This document shows positions 37,161-45,044 of a stretch of DNA of 64,000 nt, one piece after another (positions within the stretch are counted from its first letter, which is position 1; every line of letters begins with the position of its first letter). Below the pieces are notes generated by a model that saw only the letters and a program-made list of their open reading frames with translations, was not told the origin of the DNA and did not search any database. Source of the stretch: Streptococcus sp. SPS1 (GTDB taxonomy: Bacteria > Bacillota > Bacilli > Lactobacillales > Streptococcaceae); contig NZ_JAQFJG010000002.1 of NCBI RefSeq assembly GCF_030439915.1, positions 179,659-243,658 of the forward strand. The letters run 5' to 3'. Position numbers and translations under genes: made by a program.

Positions 37161-38141
37161 ATGAATCAAGATAGGAATAAACTGCTCTCTAAAATTGCTT
37201 ATCTGTATTATATTGAAAACTTAAATCAGTCACAAATAGCAGTAAAATTAGGAATTTATAGAACCTCTATTAGTAGAATGTTAACAGAAGCAAAGAATGC
37301 AGGAATTGTTAAAATTGAAATAGAGAATTTTGATACCAATATGTTTAAGTTGGAAAATTATGTAAAAGAAAAATATGGTCTGGAAAGTTTAGAAATTATT
37401 CCAAATGAATTTGATGATAATCCAACAATTTTATCTGAAAGAATTTCTCAAGTTGCAGCAGGTGTCCTTAGGAATTTAATTGATGATAATATGAAAATTG
37501 GCTTTTCTTGGGGGAAAAGTTTAAGTAATTTAGTAGATTTAATCCACAGCAAAAGTGTCCGAAATGTTCACTTCTATCCTCTAGCAGGTGGTCCTAGTCA
37601 CATACACGCTAAATACCATGTGAATACACTGATCTATGAAATGTCTAGAAAATTTCATGGAGAGTGTACATTTATGAATGCAACGATTGTGCAAGAGAAC
37701 AAATTGTTAGCAGATGGTATTTTGCAATCAAGATATTTTGAAGATTTGAAAAATAGTTGGAAAGATTTAGATATAGCTGTGGTTGGGATTGGTGATTTTA
37801 GTAATAAAGGAAAACATCAATGGTTAGACATGCTTACAGAGGATGACTTTAAAGAATTAACCAAAGTTAAAACTGTAGGGGAAATTTGTTGTCGATTCTT
37901 TGATTCAAAAGGTAAAGAAGTTTATGAGAACTTACAGGAAAGAACGATAGCCATCTCTTTGGAAGATTTAAAAAATATTCCTCAAAGTTTAGCTGTTGCT
38001 TACGGTGATACGAAAGTATCTGCGATTCTTTCTGTCTTGCGTGCTAATTTAGTAAATCATTTGATTACAGATAAAAATACAATTTTAAAAGTCTTGGAAG
38101 AAGATGGTGATTTTTCTTTTCGAAATATTTTATGTGAGTGA
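37161..38141 (+). CDS. SorC/DeoR-type sugar-binding transcriptional regulator
   Basis: 326 residues. The N-terminal helix-turn-helix is LNQSQIAVKLGIYRTSISRM (about 20-39), and the C-terminal sugar-phosphate-binding domain contains GFSWGKSLSNLVDL and PLAGGP. It starts 12 bases after the DeoR gene and is probably co-transcribed. The palindrome GCACATTTGTGC downstream of this gene is a candidate operator. Confidence 0.92.
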   Translation: MNQDRNKLLSKIAYLYYIENLNQSQIAVKLGIYRTSISRMLTEAKNAGIVKIEIENFDTNMFKLENYVKEKYGLESLEIIPNEFDDNPTILSERISQVAAGVLRNLIDDNMKIGFSWGKSLSNLVDLIHSKSVRNVHFYPLAGGPSHIHAKYHVNTLIYEMSRKFHGECTFMNATIVQENKLLADGILQSRYFEDLKNSWKDLDIAVVGIGDFSNKGKHQWLDMLTEDDFKELTKVKTVGEICCRFFDSKGKEVYENLQERTIAISLEDLKNIPQSLAVAYGDTKVSAILSVLRANLVNHLITDKNTILKVLEEDGDFSFRNILCE

Positions 38142-38187
38142 AAATGATAGACTGATTCAGTTTATCGTTTTTTATTTTCAATAATTT

Positions 38188-38199
38188 GCACATTTGTGC
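38188..38199. promoter_or_regulatory. Palindromic candidate operator upstream of the PTS genes
   Basis: GCACATTTGTGC is a perfect 5+2+5 palindrome, 38 bp before the PTS -35 element. A one-mismatch copy lies at 40344-40355 before the glycyl-radical enzyme gene. Confidence 0.5.
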
Positions 38200-38236
38200 T
38201 TATATAAATAAAAATTGTCTATTTGTTGTTTTTAGA

Positions 38237-38265
38237 TTGACAAGTTTCTTATGTAGTTGTATTCT
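38237..38265 (+). promoter_or_regulatory. Promoter of the PTS operon
   Basis: TTGACA (38237-38242), 17-bp spacer, TATTCT (38260-38265). Confidence 0.75.
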
Positions 38266-38336
38266 ATAGTTACAAAAGAAAATTTTAAAATTTCAAATGA
38301 AAAAAGCTTTTTACATAGTGAAATGAGGAGGAATTT

Positions 38337-38657
38337 ATGGAAATTATTGTTCCAGATCAAATTATCATGGGTTTAATTTTATATGCTGGCGATGCGAAAC
38401 AACATATTTATAAAGCATTAGATTACATAAAAAACGGTACATGTGAACGATGTGAAGAAGAAATACAGTTAGCTGATGCAGCCTTATTAGAAGCCCATAA
38501 TCTACAAACAAAATTCTTGGCACAGGAAGCGTCTGGTACAAAGACAGAAATTACAGCTCTCTTTGTCCATTCACAAGATCATCTCATGACTAGTATGACG
38601 GAGATTAATTTAATCAAAGAAATTATTAGTTTGAGAAAAGAACTTCATAAAAAATAA
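38337..38657 (+). CDS. PTS lactose/cellobiose-family IIA component
   Basis: A 106-residue helical phosphocarrier. The phosphorylated His is in FVHSQDHLMT (about residues 81-90). It takes phosphate from HPr and passes it to IIB. TGAGGAGG precedes ATG 38337. First gene of a IIA-IIB-IIC operon. Confidence 0.93.
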   Translation: MEIIVPDQIIMGLILYAGDAKQHIYKALDYIKNGTCERCEEEIQLADAALLEAHNLQTKFLAQEASGTKTEITALFVHSQDHLMTSMTEINLIKEIISLRKELHKK

Positions 38658-38690
38658 TACTAGAGTATTAACATAGAGGAGGAAAATATA

Positions 38691-38999
38691 ATGGTGAAGA
38701 TCGGTTTATTTTGTGCAGCAGGATTTTCTACTGGTATGCTTGTAAATAATATGAAAATTGCAGCGCAATCTAGTGGAGTTGAAGCAGAAATAGAGGCGTT
38801 TTCTCAGTCTAAATTAGCGGATTATGCCCCAAATATAGATGTCGCACTATTGGGGCCTCAGGTTGCTTATACATTAGATAAATCAAAAGAGATTTGCGAT
38901 AAATGCAGTATTCCGATAGCTGTTATTCCGATGATGGACTATGGCATGTTAGATGGAAAAAAAGTATTGGATTTGGCCCTATCTTTGATTAGTGGGTAA
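38691..38999 (+). CDS. PTS lactose/cellobiose-family IIB component
   Basis: A 102-residue protein. The phosphorylated Cys is in GLFCAAGFSTGMLV (Cys8). It phosphorylates the sugar carried by IIC. AGAGGAGG precedes ATG 38691. Confidence 0.93.
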   Translation: MVKIGLFCAAGFSTGMLVNNMKIAAQSSGVEAEIEAFSQSKLADYAPNIDVALLGPQVAYTLDKSKEICDKCSIPIAVIPMMDYGMLDGKKVLDLALSLISG

Positions 39000-39015
39000 G
39001 AAAAGGAGATTTATT

Positions 39016-40305
39016 ATGGCAAAGATGGATGTTCAGAAAATCATTGCACCAATGATGAAATTTGTGAATATGCGTGGTATTATAGCTCTAAAAGATGGTA
39101 TGTTGGCTATTTTACCATTAACAGTAGTTGGGAGTTTGTTCTTAATTATGGGGCAATTACCCTTTGAAGGATTAAATAAGAGCATTGCTAGTGTTTTTGG
39201 AGCTAATTGGACAGAGCCGTTTATGCAAGTATATTCAGGAACTTTTGCTATTATGGGTCTAATTTCTTGTTTTTCAATTGCCTATTCTTATGCTAAGAAT
39301 AGCGGAGTAGAGGCTTTACCAGCTGGAGTTCTATCTGTATCTGCATTCTTTATTTTGCTAAGATCATCTTATATCCCTAAACAAGGTGAGGCGATTGGGG
39401 ACGCTATTAGTAAAGTTTGGTTTGGAGGCCAAGGAATTATCGGTGCTATCATTATAGGTTTGGTAGTAGGAAGTATTTATACCTTCTTTATAAAGAGAAA
39501 AATTGTTATTAAGATGCCAGAACAAGTTCCACAAGCTATTGCCAAACAGTTTGAAGCAATGATTCCAGCATTTGTAATTTTCTTATCTTCTATGATTGTA
39601 TATATTTTAGCGAAGTCATTGACTAATGGCGGAACATTCATAGAAATGATTTATTCTGCTATTCAAGTTCCATTGCAAGGTTTAACTGGATCTTTGTATG
39701 GTGCTATTGGAATTGCATTCTTTATATCATTTTTGTGGTGGTTTGGTGTTCATGGACAATCGGTAGTAAATGGAGTAGTGACAGCTCTGCTTTTATCTAA
39801 TCTTGATGCTAATAAAGCTATGTTAGCCTCTGGTAATCTATCATTAGAAAATGGTGCACATATTGTTACTCAACAATTTTTAGATTCATTTTTAATTCTA
39901 TCAGGTTCAGGGATTACGTTTGGTCTTGTAGTTGCCATGCTTTTTGCAGCAAAATCAAAACAATACCAAGCCTTAGGAAAAGTTGCCGCTTTTCCAGCAA
40001 TATTTAACGTAAATGAGCCAGTTGTATTTGGATTTCCGATTGTCATGAATCCAGTTATGTTTGTACCTTTCATTCTTGTTCCTGTACTTGCAGCTGTTAT
40101 AGTATATGGAGCTATTGCAACAGGTTTCATGCAGCCATTTTCAGGAGTTACATTACCTTGGAGCACCCCAGCTATTATATCAGGATTTATGGTTGGTGGA
40201 TGGCAAGGAGTTATTACTCAGCTAGTGATATTAGCGATGTCTACATTAGTTTATTTCCCATTCTTTAAAGTACAGGATCGTTTAGCTTATCAGAATGAAG
40301 CATGA
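39016..40305 (+). CDS. PTS lactose/cellobiose-family IIC permease
   Basis: A 429-residue membrane permease with about ten hydrophobic segments. FGVHGQSVVNGVV and FNVNEPVVFGFPIVMNPVMF are the IIC substrate-site signatures. ATG 39016 after AAAGGAG is chosen over GTG 38992, which overlaps the IIB gene. The imported sugar is unknown; 1,5-anhydroglucitol is one candidate given the pathway downstream. Confidence 0.92.
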   Translation: MAKMDVQKIIAPMMKFVNMRGIIALKDGMLAILPLTVVGSLFLIMGQLPFEGLNKSIASVFGANWTEPFMQVYSGTFAIMGLISCFSIAYSYAKNSGVEALPAGVLSVSAFFILLRSSYIPKQGEAIGDAISKVWFGGQGIIGAIIIGLVVGSIYTFFIKRKIVIKMPEQVPQAIAKQFEAMIPAFVIFLSSMIVYILAKSLTNGGTFIEMIYSAIQVPLQGLTGSLYGAIGIAFFISFLWWFGVHGQSVVNGVVTALLLSNLDANKAMLASGNLSLENGAHIVTQQFLDSFLILSGSGITFGLVVAMLFAAKSKQYQALGKVAAFPAIFNVNEPVVFGFPIVMNPVMFVPFILVPVLAAVIVYGAIATGFMQPFSGVTLPWSTPAIISGFMVGGWQGVITQLVILAMSTLVYFPFFKVQDRLAYQNEA

Positions 40306-40343
40306 TAATTCTAAAAAAACATTTGTGTATTATCATTAAACAT

Positions 40344-40355
40344 ACACATTTGTGC
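40344..40355. promoter_or_regulatory. Second candidate SorC operator
   Basis: ACACATTTGTGC differs by one base from the palindrome at 38188-38199. A weaker half, ACATTTGTGT, lies near 40319. It is upstream of the glycyl-radical enzyme gene. Confidence 0.45.
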
Positions 40356-40419
40356 TAAAAATTAGAGAGTTAAAGTTTTTCTAGTTAAAAGCTTGAAATT
40401 TTCTAAAAAACCAGGTATT

Positions 40420-40456
40420 ATATTTTCGAAAGAAACAAAAATATTTTCGAAAGAAA
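40420..40456. promoter_or_regulatory. Tandem 16-bp direct repeat, candidate DeoR operator
   Basis: ATATTTTCGAAAGAAA occurs at 40420-40435 and 40441-40456, exactly 21 bp apart (two helical turns), just before the glycyl-radical enzyme start. The CGAAAGAAA core recurs in the DeoR promoter region. Confidence 0.6.
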
Positions 40457-40466
40457 GGTGTTTACG

Positions 40467-42905
40467 ATGGTAAATAAAGAAGTAGCAAGAACGACAATCA
40501 AGACAGAATATTTTGGTAGCCTTACTGAAAGAATGAACAAATATCGAGAAGATGTTTTAAATAAAAAACCTTATATTGATGCTGAGAGAGCAGTTCTAGC
40601 AACACGCGCTTATGATCGATATAAGGAACAACCTAATGTCCTAAAACGCGCCTATATGCTGAAAGAAATTTTAGAAAATATGACTATCTATATTGAAGAA
40701 GAATCTATGATTGCAGGAAATCAAGCTTCTTCCAATAAAGATGCTCCTATTTTTCCAGAATATACGCTAGAATTTGTTCTCAATGAGTTGGATCTTTTTG
40801 AAAAGCGTGATGGAGATGTTTTCTATATTACTGAAGAAACAAAAGAACAACTTAGAAGTATTGCTCCGTTTTGGGAAAATAATAATTTACGTGCTAGAGC
40901 TGGTGCCTTGTTACCTGAAGAAGTGTCTGTTTATATGGAAACAGGATTCTTCGGTATGGAAGGTAAGATGAATTCTGGAGATGCTCATTTAGCAGTTAAC
41001 TATCAGAAACTGTTGCAATTTGGTTTAAGAGGTTTTGAAGAGCGGGCTCGTAAAGCGAAAGCAGCGCTAGATTTAACAGATCCAGCAAGTATTGATAAAT
41101 ATCATTTTTACGACTCTATCTTTATCGTAATCGATGCTATTAAAGTATATGCAAATCGCTTTGTTGATCTTGCTAAAAGTTTAGCCGAAAATGCAAATCC
41201 TAAACGTAAGAAAGAATTACTTGAGATTGCAGATATTTGCTCTCGAGTCCCATATGAACCGGCAACTACTTTTGCAGAAGCTATTCAATCAGTTTGGTTT
41301 ATTCAATGTATTTTACAAATTGAATCTAATGGCCACTCTCTTTCATATGGTCGTTTTGATCAATATATGTATCCATATATGAAGGCTGATTTAGAAAGTG
41401 GTAAAGAAACAGAAGATAGCATTGTTGAACGTCTGACAAATCTTTGGATTAAGACAATTACAATTAATAAGGTTCGCAGTCAAGCACATACATTTTCTTC
41501 AGCAGGAAGTCCTTTATATCAAAATGTTACAATTGGTGGACAGACTCGAGATAAGAAGGATGCTGTTAACCCATTATCTTATTTGGTATTAAAATCAGTT
41601 GCACAAACCCATCTACCGCAACCTAATCTAACTGTACGTTACCATGCAGGTTTAGATGCTCGTTTCATGAATGAGTGTATTGAAGTGATGAAACTTGGTT
41701 TTGGTATGCCTGCATTTAATAATGATGAGATTATTATTCCTTCTTTTATTGCAAAAGGAGTATTGGAAGATGATGCTTATGATTACAGTGCCATTGGATG
41801 TGTTGAAACGGCAGTTCCAGGGAAATGGGGCTATCGTTGCACAGGTATGAGTTATATGAACTTCCCTAAGGTTCTACTTATCACGATGAATGATGGAATT
41901 GATCCGGCTTCGGGTAAACGGTTTGCACCAAGCTTTGGTCATTTTAAGGATATGAAGAACTTTTCTGAATTAGAAAATGCTTGGGATAAAACACTAAGAT
42001 ATTTGACACGAATGAGTGTTATTGTTGAAAATTCTATTGATTTATCATTGGAACGAGAAGTTCCTGATATTCTATGTTCAGCATTGACTGATGATTGTAT
42101 TGGTCGTGGAAAACACCTTAAAGAAGGTGGAGCAGTATATGATTATATATCAGGTTTGCAAGTTGGAATTGCAAATTTGTCGGATTCATTAGCTGCAATT
42201 AAAAAATTGGTATTTGAGGAAGAACGTATAAGCCCAAGTCAGCTTTGGCATGCACTGGAAACAGATTATGCCGGAGAAGAAGGTAAGGTCATTCAAGAAA
42301 TGTTGATTCATGATGCACCTAAGTACGGTAATGATGATGATTATGCTGACAAATTGGTTACTGCTGCTTATGACATTTATGTTGATGAAATTGCTAAATA
42401 TCCTAATACACGTTATGGAAGAGGTCCTATTGGAGGAATTCGTTATTCAGGAACATCTTCTATCTCAGCCAACGTAGGGCAGGGACGTGGAACATTAGCA
42501 ACGCCAGATGGACGCAACGCGGGTACACCGTTAGCAGAGGGTTGTTCACCATCACATAATATGGATCAACACGGCCCTACATCTGTTTTAAAATCTGTTT
42601 CAAAATTACCAACAGATGAAATCGTAGGTGGGGTTCTCTTAAATCAGAAAGTAAATCCTCAAACGTTAGCCAAAGAAGAAGATAAATTAAAACTAATTGC
42701 TTTGTTACGAACATTCTTTAATCGTTTACATGGGTACCATATTCAATACAATGTTGTTTCCAGAGAGACGTTGATTGACGCTCAGAAACATCCTGAAAAA
42801 CACAGAGATTTAATTGTTCGTGTTGCAGGATACTCTGCATTCTTCAATGTTCTTTCTAAGGCAACCCAAGATGATATTATAGGACGTACTGAGCATACTT
42901 TGTAA
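40467..42905 (+). CDS. pflF: Glycyl-radical enzyme, GCVE type (annotated elsewhere as PflF)
   Basis: 812 residues. The thiyl Cys445 is in IGCVETAVPG and the radical Gly788 in RVAGYSA. True pyruvate formate-lyases have two adjacent Cys (CCVS); the GCVE motif with its Glu is that of dehydratases and other lyases. Orthology to E. coli YbiW/PflF-type enzymes is suggested by the neighbours (activase, FSA-type transaldolase, GldA, PTS). ATG 40467 follows AAAGG; GTG 40458 is rejected because it lies in the ribosome-binding site. Confidence 0.88.
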   Translation: MVNKEVARTTIKTEYFGSLTERMNKYREDVLNKKPYIDAERAVLATRAYDRYKEQPNVLKRAYMLKEILENMTIYIEEESMIAGNQASSNKDAPIFPEYTLEFVLNELDLFEKRDGDVFYITEETKEQLRSIAPFWENNNLRARAGALLPEEVSVYMETGFFGMEGKMNSGDAHLAVNYQKLLQFGLRGFEERARKAKAALDLTDPASIDKYHFYDSIFIVIDAIKVYANRFVDLAKSLAENANPKRKKELLEIADICSRVPYEPATTFAEAIQSVWFIQCILQIESNGHSLSYGRFDQYMYPYMKADLESGKETEDSIVERLTNLWIKTITINKVRSQAHTFSSAGSPLYQNVTIGGQTRDKKDAVNPLSYLVLKSVAQTHLPQPNLTVRYHAGLDARFMNECIEVMKLGFGMPAFNNDEIIIPSFIAKGVLEDDAYDYSAIGCVETAVPGKWGYRCTGMSYMNFPKVLLITMNDGIDPASGKRFAPSFGHFKDMKNFSELENAWDKTLRYLTRMSVIVENSIDLSLEREVPDILCSALTDDCIGRGKHLKEGGAVYDYISGLQVGIANLSDSLAAIKKLVFEEERISPSQLWHALETDYAGEEGKVIQEMLIHDAPKYGNDDDYADKLVTAAYDIYVDEIAKYPNTRYGRGPIGGIRYSGTSSISANVGQGRGTLATPDGRNAGTPLAEGCSPSHNMDQHGPTSVLKSVSKLPTDEIVGGVLLNQKVNPQTLAKEEDKLKLIALLRTFFNRLHGYHIQYNVVSRETLIDAQKHPEKHRDLIVRVAGYSAFFNVLSKATQDDIIGRTEHTL

Positions 42906-42923
42906 AATAAAGAGGTTCTTTTT

Positions 42924-43592
42924 ATGGAATTTATGCTTGACACATTAAATTTAGATGAGATTAAAAAGTGGTCTGAAATTTTACCGCTAGCTGGGGTAAC
43001 TTCAAATCCCACTATTGCCAAAAGAGAGGGTTCTATTAATTTTTTTGAACGAATCAAAGATGTAAGAGAATTGATTGGCTCTACACCCTCTATTCATGTT
43101 CAGGTGATTTCTCAAGATTTTGAAGGCATCTTAAAGGATGCTCATGAAATTCGGAGACAAGCAGGAGATGATATATTTATCAAAGTACCTGTTACTCCAG
43201 CTGGATTACGTGCAATAAAGGTGCTAAAAAAAGAGGGCTACCATATCACTGCAACAGCTATTTATACAGTTATTCAGGGATTATTAGCTATCGAAGCAGG
43301 AGCGGATTACCTAGCTCCATATTATAATAGAATGGAAAATCTGAACATTGATTCAAATTCTGTCATTCGTCAATTAGCTCTTGCTATTGATAGACAGAAC
43401 TCTTCTAGTAAGATTTTAGCTGCATCCTTTAAAAATGTAGCACAAGTAAATAATGCTTTAGCTGCAGGTGCGCATGCTGTTACAGCAGGAGCAGATGTTT
43501 TTGAATCAGCTTTCGCCATGCCATCTATCCAAAAGGCGGTTGATGATTTTTCTGACGACTGGTTTGTTACTCAACATAGTCGTTCCATTTAG
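42924..43592 (+). CDS. Fructose-6-phosphate aldolase / transaldolase-like protein
   Basis: A 222-residue class I aldolase. The Schiff-base Lys87 is in [20 protein letters not shown] and TATAIYT are family motifs. The short length matches FSA/TalC rather than classical transaldolase. In the proposed pathway it would cleave a deoxyketose phosphate to glyceraldehyde 3-phosphate and hydroxyacetone. It starts 18 bases after the glycyl-radical enzyme. Confidence 0.9.
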   Translation: MEFMLDTLNLDEIKKWSEILPLAGVTSNPTIAKREGSINFFERIKDVRELIGSTPSIHVQVISQDFEGILKDAHEIRRQAGDDIFIKVPVTPAGLRAIKVLKKEGYHITATAIYTVIQGLLAIEAGADYLAPYYNRMENLNIDSNSVIRQLALAIDRQNSSSKILAASFKNVAQVNNALAAGAHAVTAGADVFESAFAMPSIQKAVDDFSDDWFVTQHSRSI

Positions 43593-43609
43593 GTAGAAAG
43601 GAAACAAAC

Positions 43610-44698
43610 ATGAGAATTTTTGCTAGCCCTTCTAGATATATTCAAGGGGAAAATGCCTTGTTTGAAAATGCCAAATCAATGTTGGATTTGGGAAATCGTC
43701 CTATTCTATTATGCGATCAGTTGGTTTATGATATTGTTGGAAAACGATTTGAAGATTACCTACATAGGTATGGTTTCCATATTGTTCTAGCCCAGTTTAA
43801 TGGTGAAGCTTCTGACAATGAAATCAATCGAGTTGTTGCCTTGGCTGAGAAAGAAAATTGTGATAGTATTATCGGTCTTGGTGGAGGAAAGACGATTGAT
43901 AGTGCAAAAGCTATTGCAGATTTGATTGAAAAACCTGTTATTATTGCTCCAACAATTGCATCGACCGACGCACCTGTATCTGCTTTATCTGTTATTTATA
44001 CAGATGAAGGTGCATTTGATCATTATCTATTTTATTCTAAAAATCCAGATTTAGTTTTGGTTGATACAAAAGTTATTTCACAAGCCCCTAAGCGTTTATT
44101 AGCGTCTGGTATTGCAGATGGTTTAGCAACTTGGGTTGAGGCGCGTGCGGTTATGCAGGCAAATGGAAAAACTATGTTAGGACAACAACAAACGTTGGCT
44201 GGAGTTGCAATTGCGAAAAAATGTGAAGAAACGCTGTTCGCAGATGGTTTACAGGCCATGGCGGCTTGTGAAGCTAAAGTTGTGACACCAGCATTAGAAA
44301 ATATTGTTGAAGCTAATACTCTATTGAGTGGTCTAGGTTTTGAAAGTGGAGGATTAGCTGCGGCGCATGCAATTCATAATGGTTTTACTGCATTGACAGG
44401 TGACATTCATCATTTAACACATGGTGAAAAAGTAGCTTATGGAACTTTGGTACAACTATTATTGGAAAATAGACCTAAAGAAGAACTAGATAAGTATATT
44501 GAGTTTTACAAAAAAATTGGTATGCCAACAACTCTAAAAGAAATGCATTTAGATCAAGTTGGATATGATGATTTAATAAAAGTTGGTAAACAAGCAACTA
44601 TGGAGGGTGAGACAATCCATCAGATGCCGTTTAAGATTTCGCCTTCAGATGTTGCTCAAGCTATCATCGCTGTAGACGCCTATGTAAATTCAAAATAA
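43610..44698 (+). CDS. gldA: Glycerol dehydrogenase
   Basis: A 362-residue iron/zinc-dependent polyol dehydrogenase. NAD binding: GLGGGKTIDSAKA; metal ligands: Asp in GIADGLATW, His in HAIHNGFTAL and His in LTHGEKVAYG. GldA enzymes also reduce hydroxyacetone to 1,2-propanediol, which would regenerate NAD in this cassette. Last gene before the terminator. Confidence 0.93.
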   Translation: MRIFASPSRYIQGENALFENAKSMLDLGNRPILLCDQLVYDIVGKRFEDYLHRYGFHIVLAQFNGEASDNEINRVVALAEKENCDSIIGLGGGKTIDSAKAIADLIEKPVIIAPTIASTDAPVSALSVIYTDEGAFDHYLFYSKNPDLVLVDTKVISQAPKRLLASGIADGLATWVEARAVMQANGKTMLGQQQTLAGVAIAKKCEETLFADGLQAMAACEAKVVTPALENIVEANTLLSGLGFESGGLAAAHAIHNGFTALTGDIHHLTHGEKVAYGTLVQLLLENRPKEELDKYIEFYKKIGMPTTLKEMHLDQVGYDDLIKVGKQATMEGETIHQMPFKISPSDVAQAIIAVDAYVNSK

Positions 44699-44703
44699 AC
44701 AAT

Positions 44704-44736
44704 AAGGACTACTGTTTTCCAAATGGTAGTCTTTTA
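44704..44736 (+). terminator. Terminator after gldA
   Basis: GACTAC and GTAGTC form the stem, followed by TTTTATT. Confidence 0.7.
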
Positions 44737-45044
44737 TTGATCCTTGTATTGAATCCGACGTTCTTCATAAATCAAAAAGCGACATAGGTTGTCGGCTATT
44801 TATTATAAATACATTAATTAGCATTCCAGTCGTATCTTCGGTCTAAAATTAGTATTTTGTGTTATAAGAGATAAACTTCTTGTTTTGCTCTTTGATTTCC
44901 CGCATATAAGATAAAAAAGTGGGTGATAGAGCAATTCAGAGCCATCAAAATTAATGAAATACAGTATACAGTTTTTTCTTTTAATACATTTCAAATTCCC
45001 TCAAAAATGGTATAATAGTAACATCACAAAATTGGAGAGAGACC
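44737..45044 (+). promoter_or_regulatory. gldA-leuS intergenic region with leuS promoter
   Basis: The right end carries an extended -10 promoter, TGGTATAAT (TATAAT at 45011-45016), and the ribosome-binding site GGAGAGAGACC. The remaining 250 bases are AT-rich without an ORF; a piece resembling boxC (GCTCTTTGATTT near 44887) hints at a decayed repeat. I see no T-box. Confidence 0.55.

Noticed and set aside
38992..39015. GTG 38992 as start of the PTS IIC gene
   Set aside because: It overlaps the end of IIB and includes the AAAGGAG ribosome-binding site that serves ATG 39016.
44737..45044. T-box riboswitch for leuS
   Set aside because: No T-box core sequence or terminator/antiterminator pair could be found; an ordinary extended -10 promoter is close to the gene.
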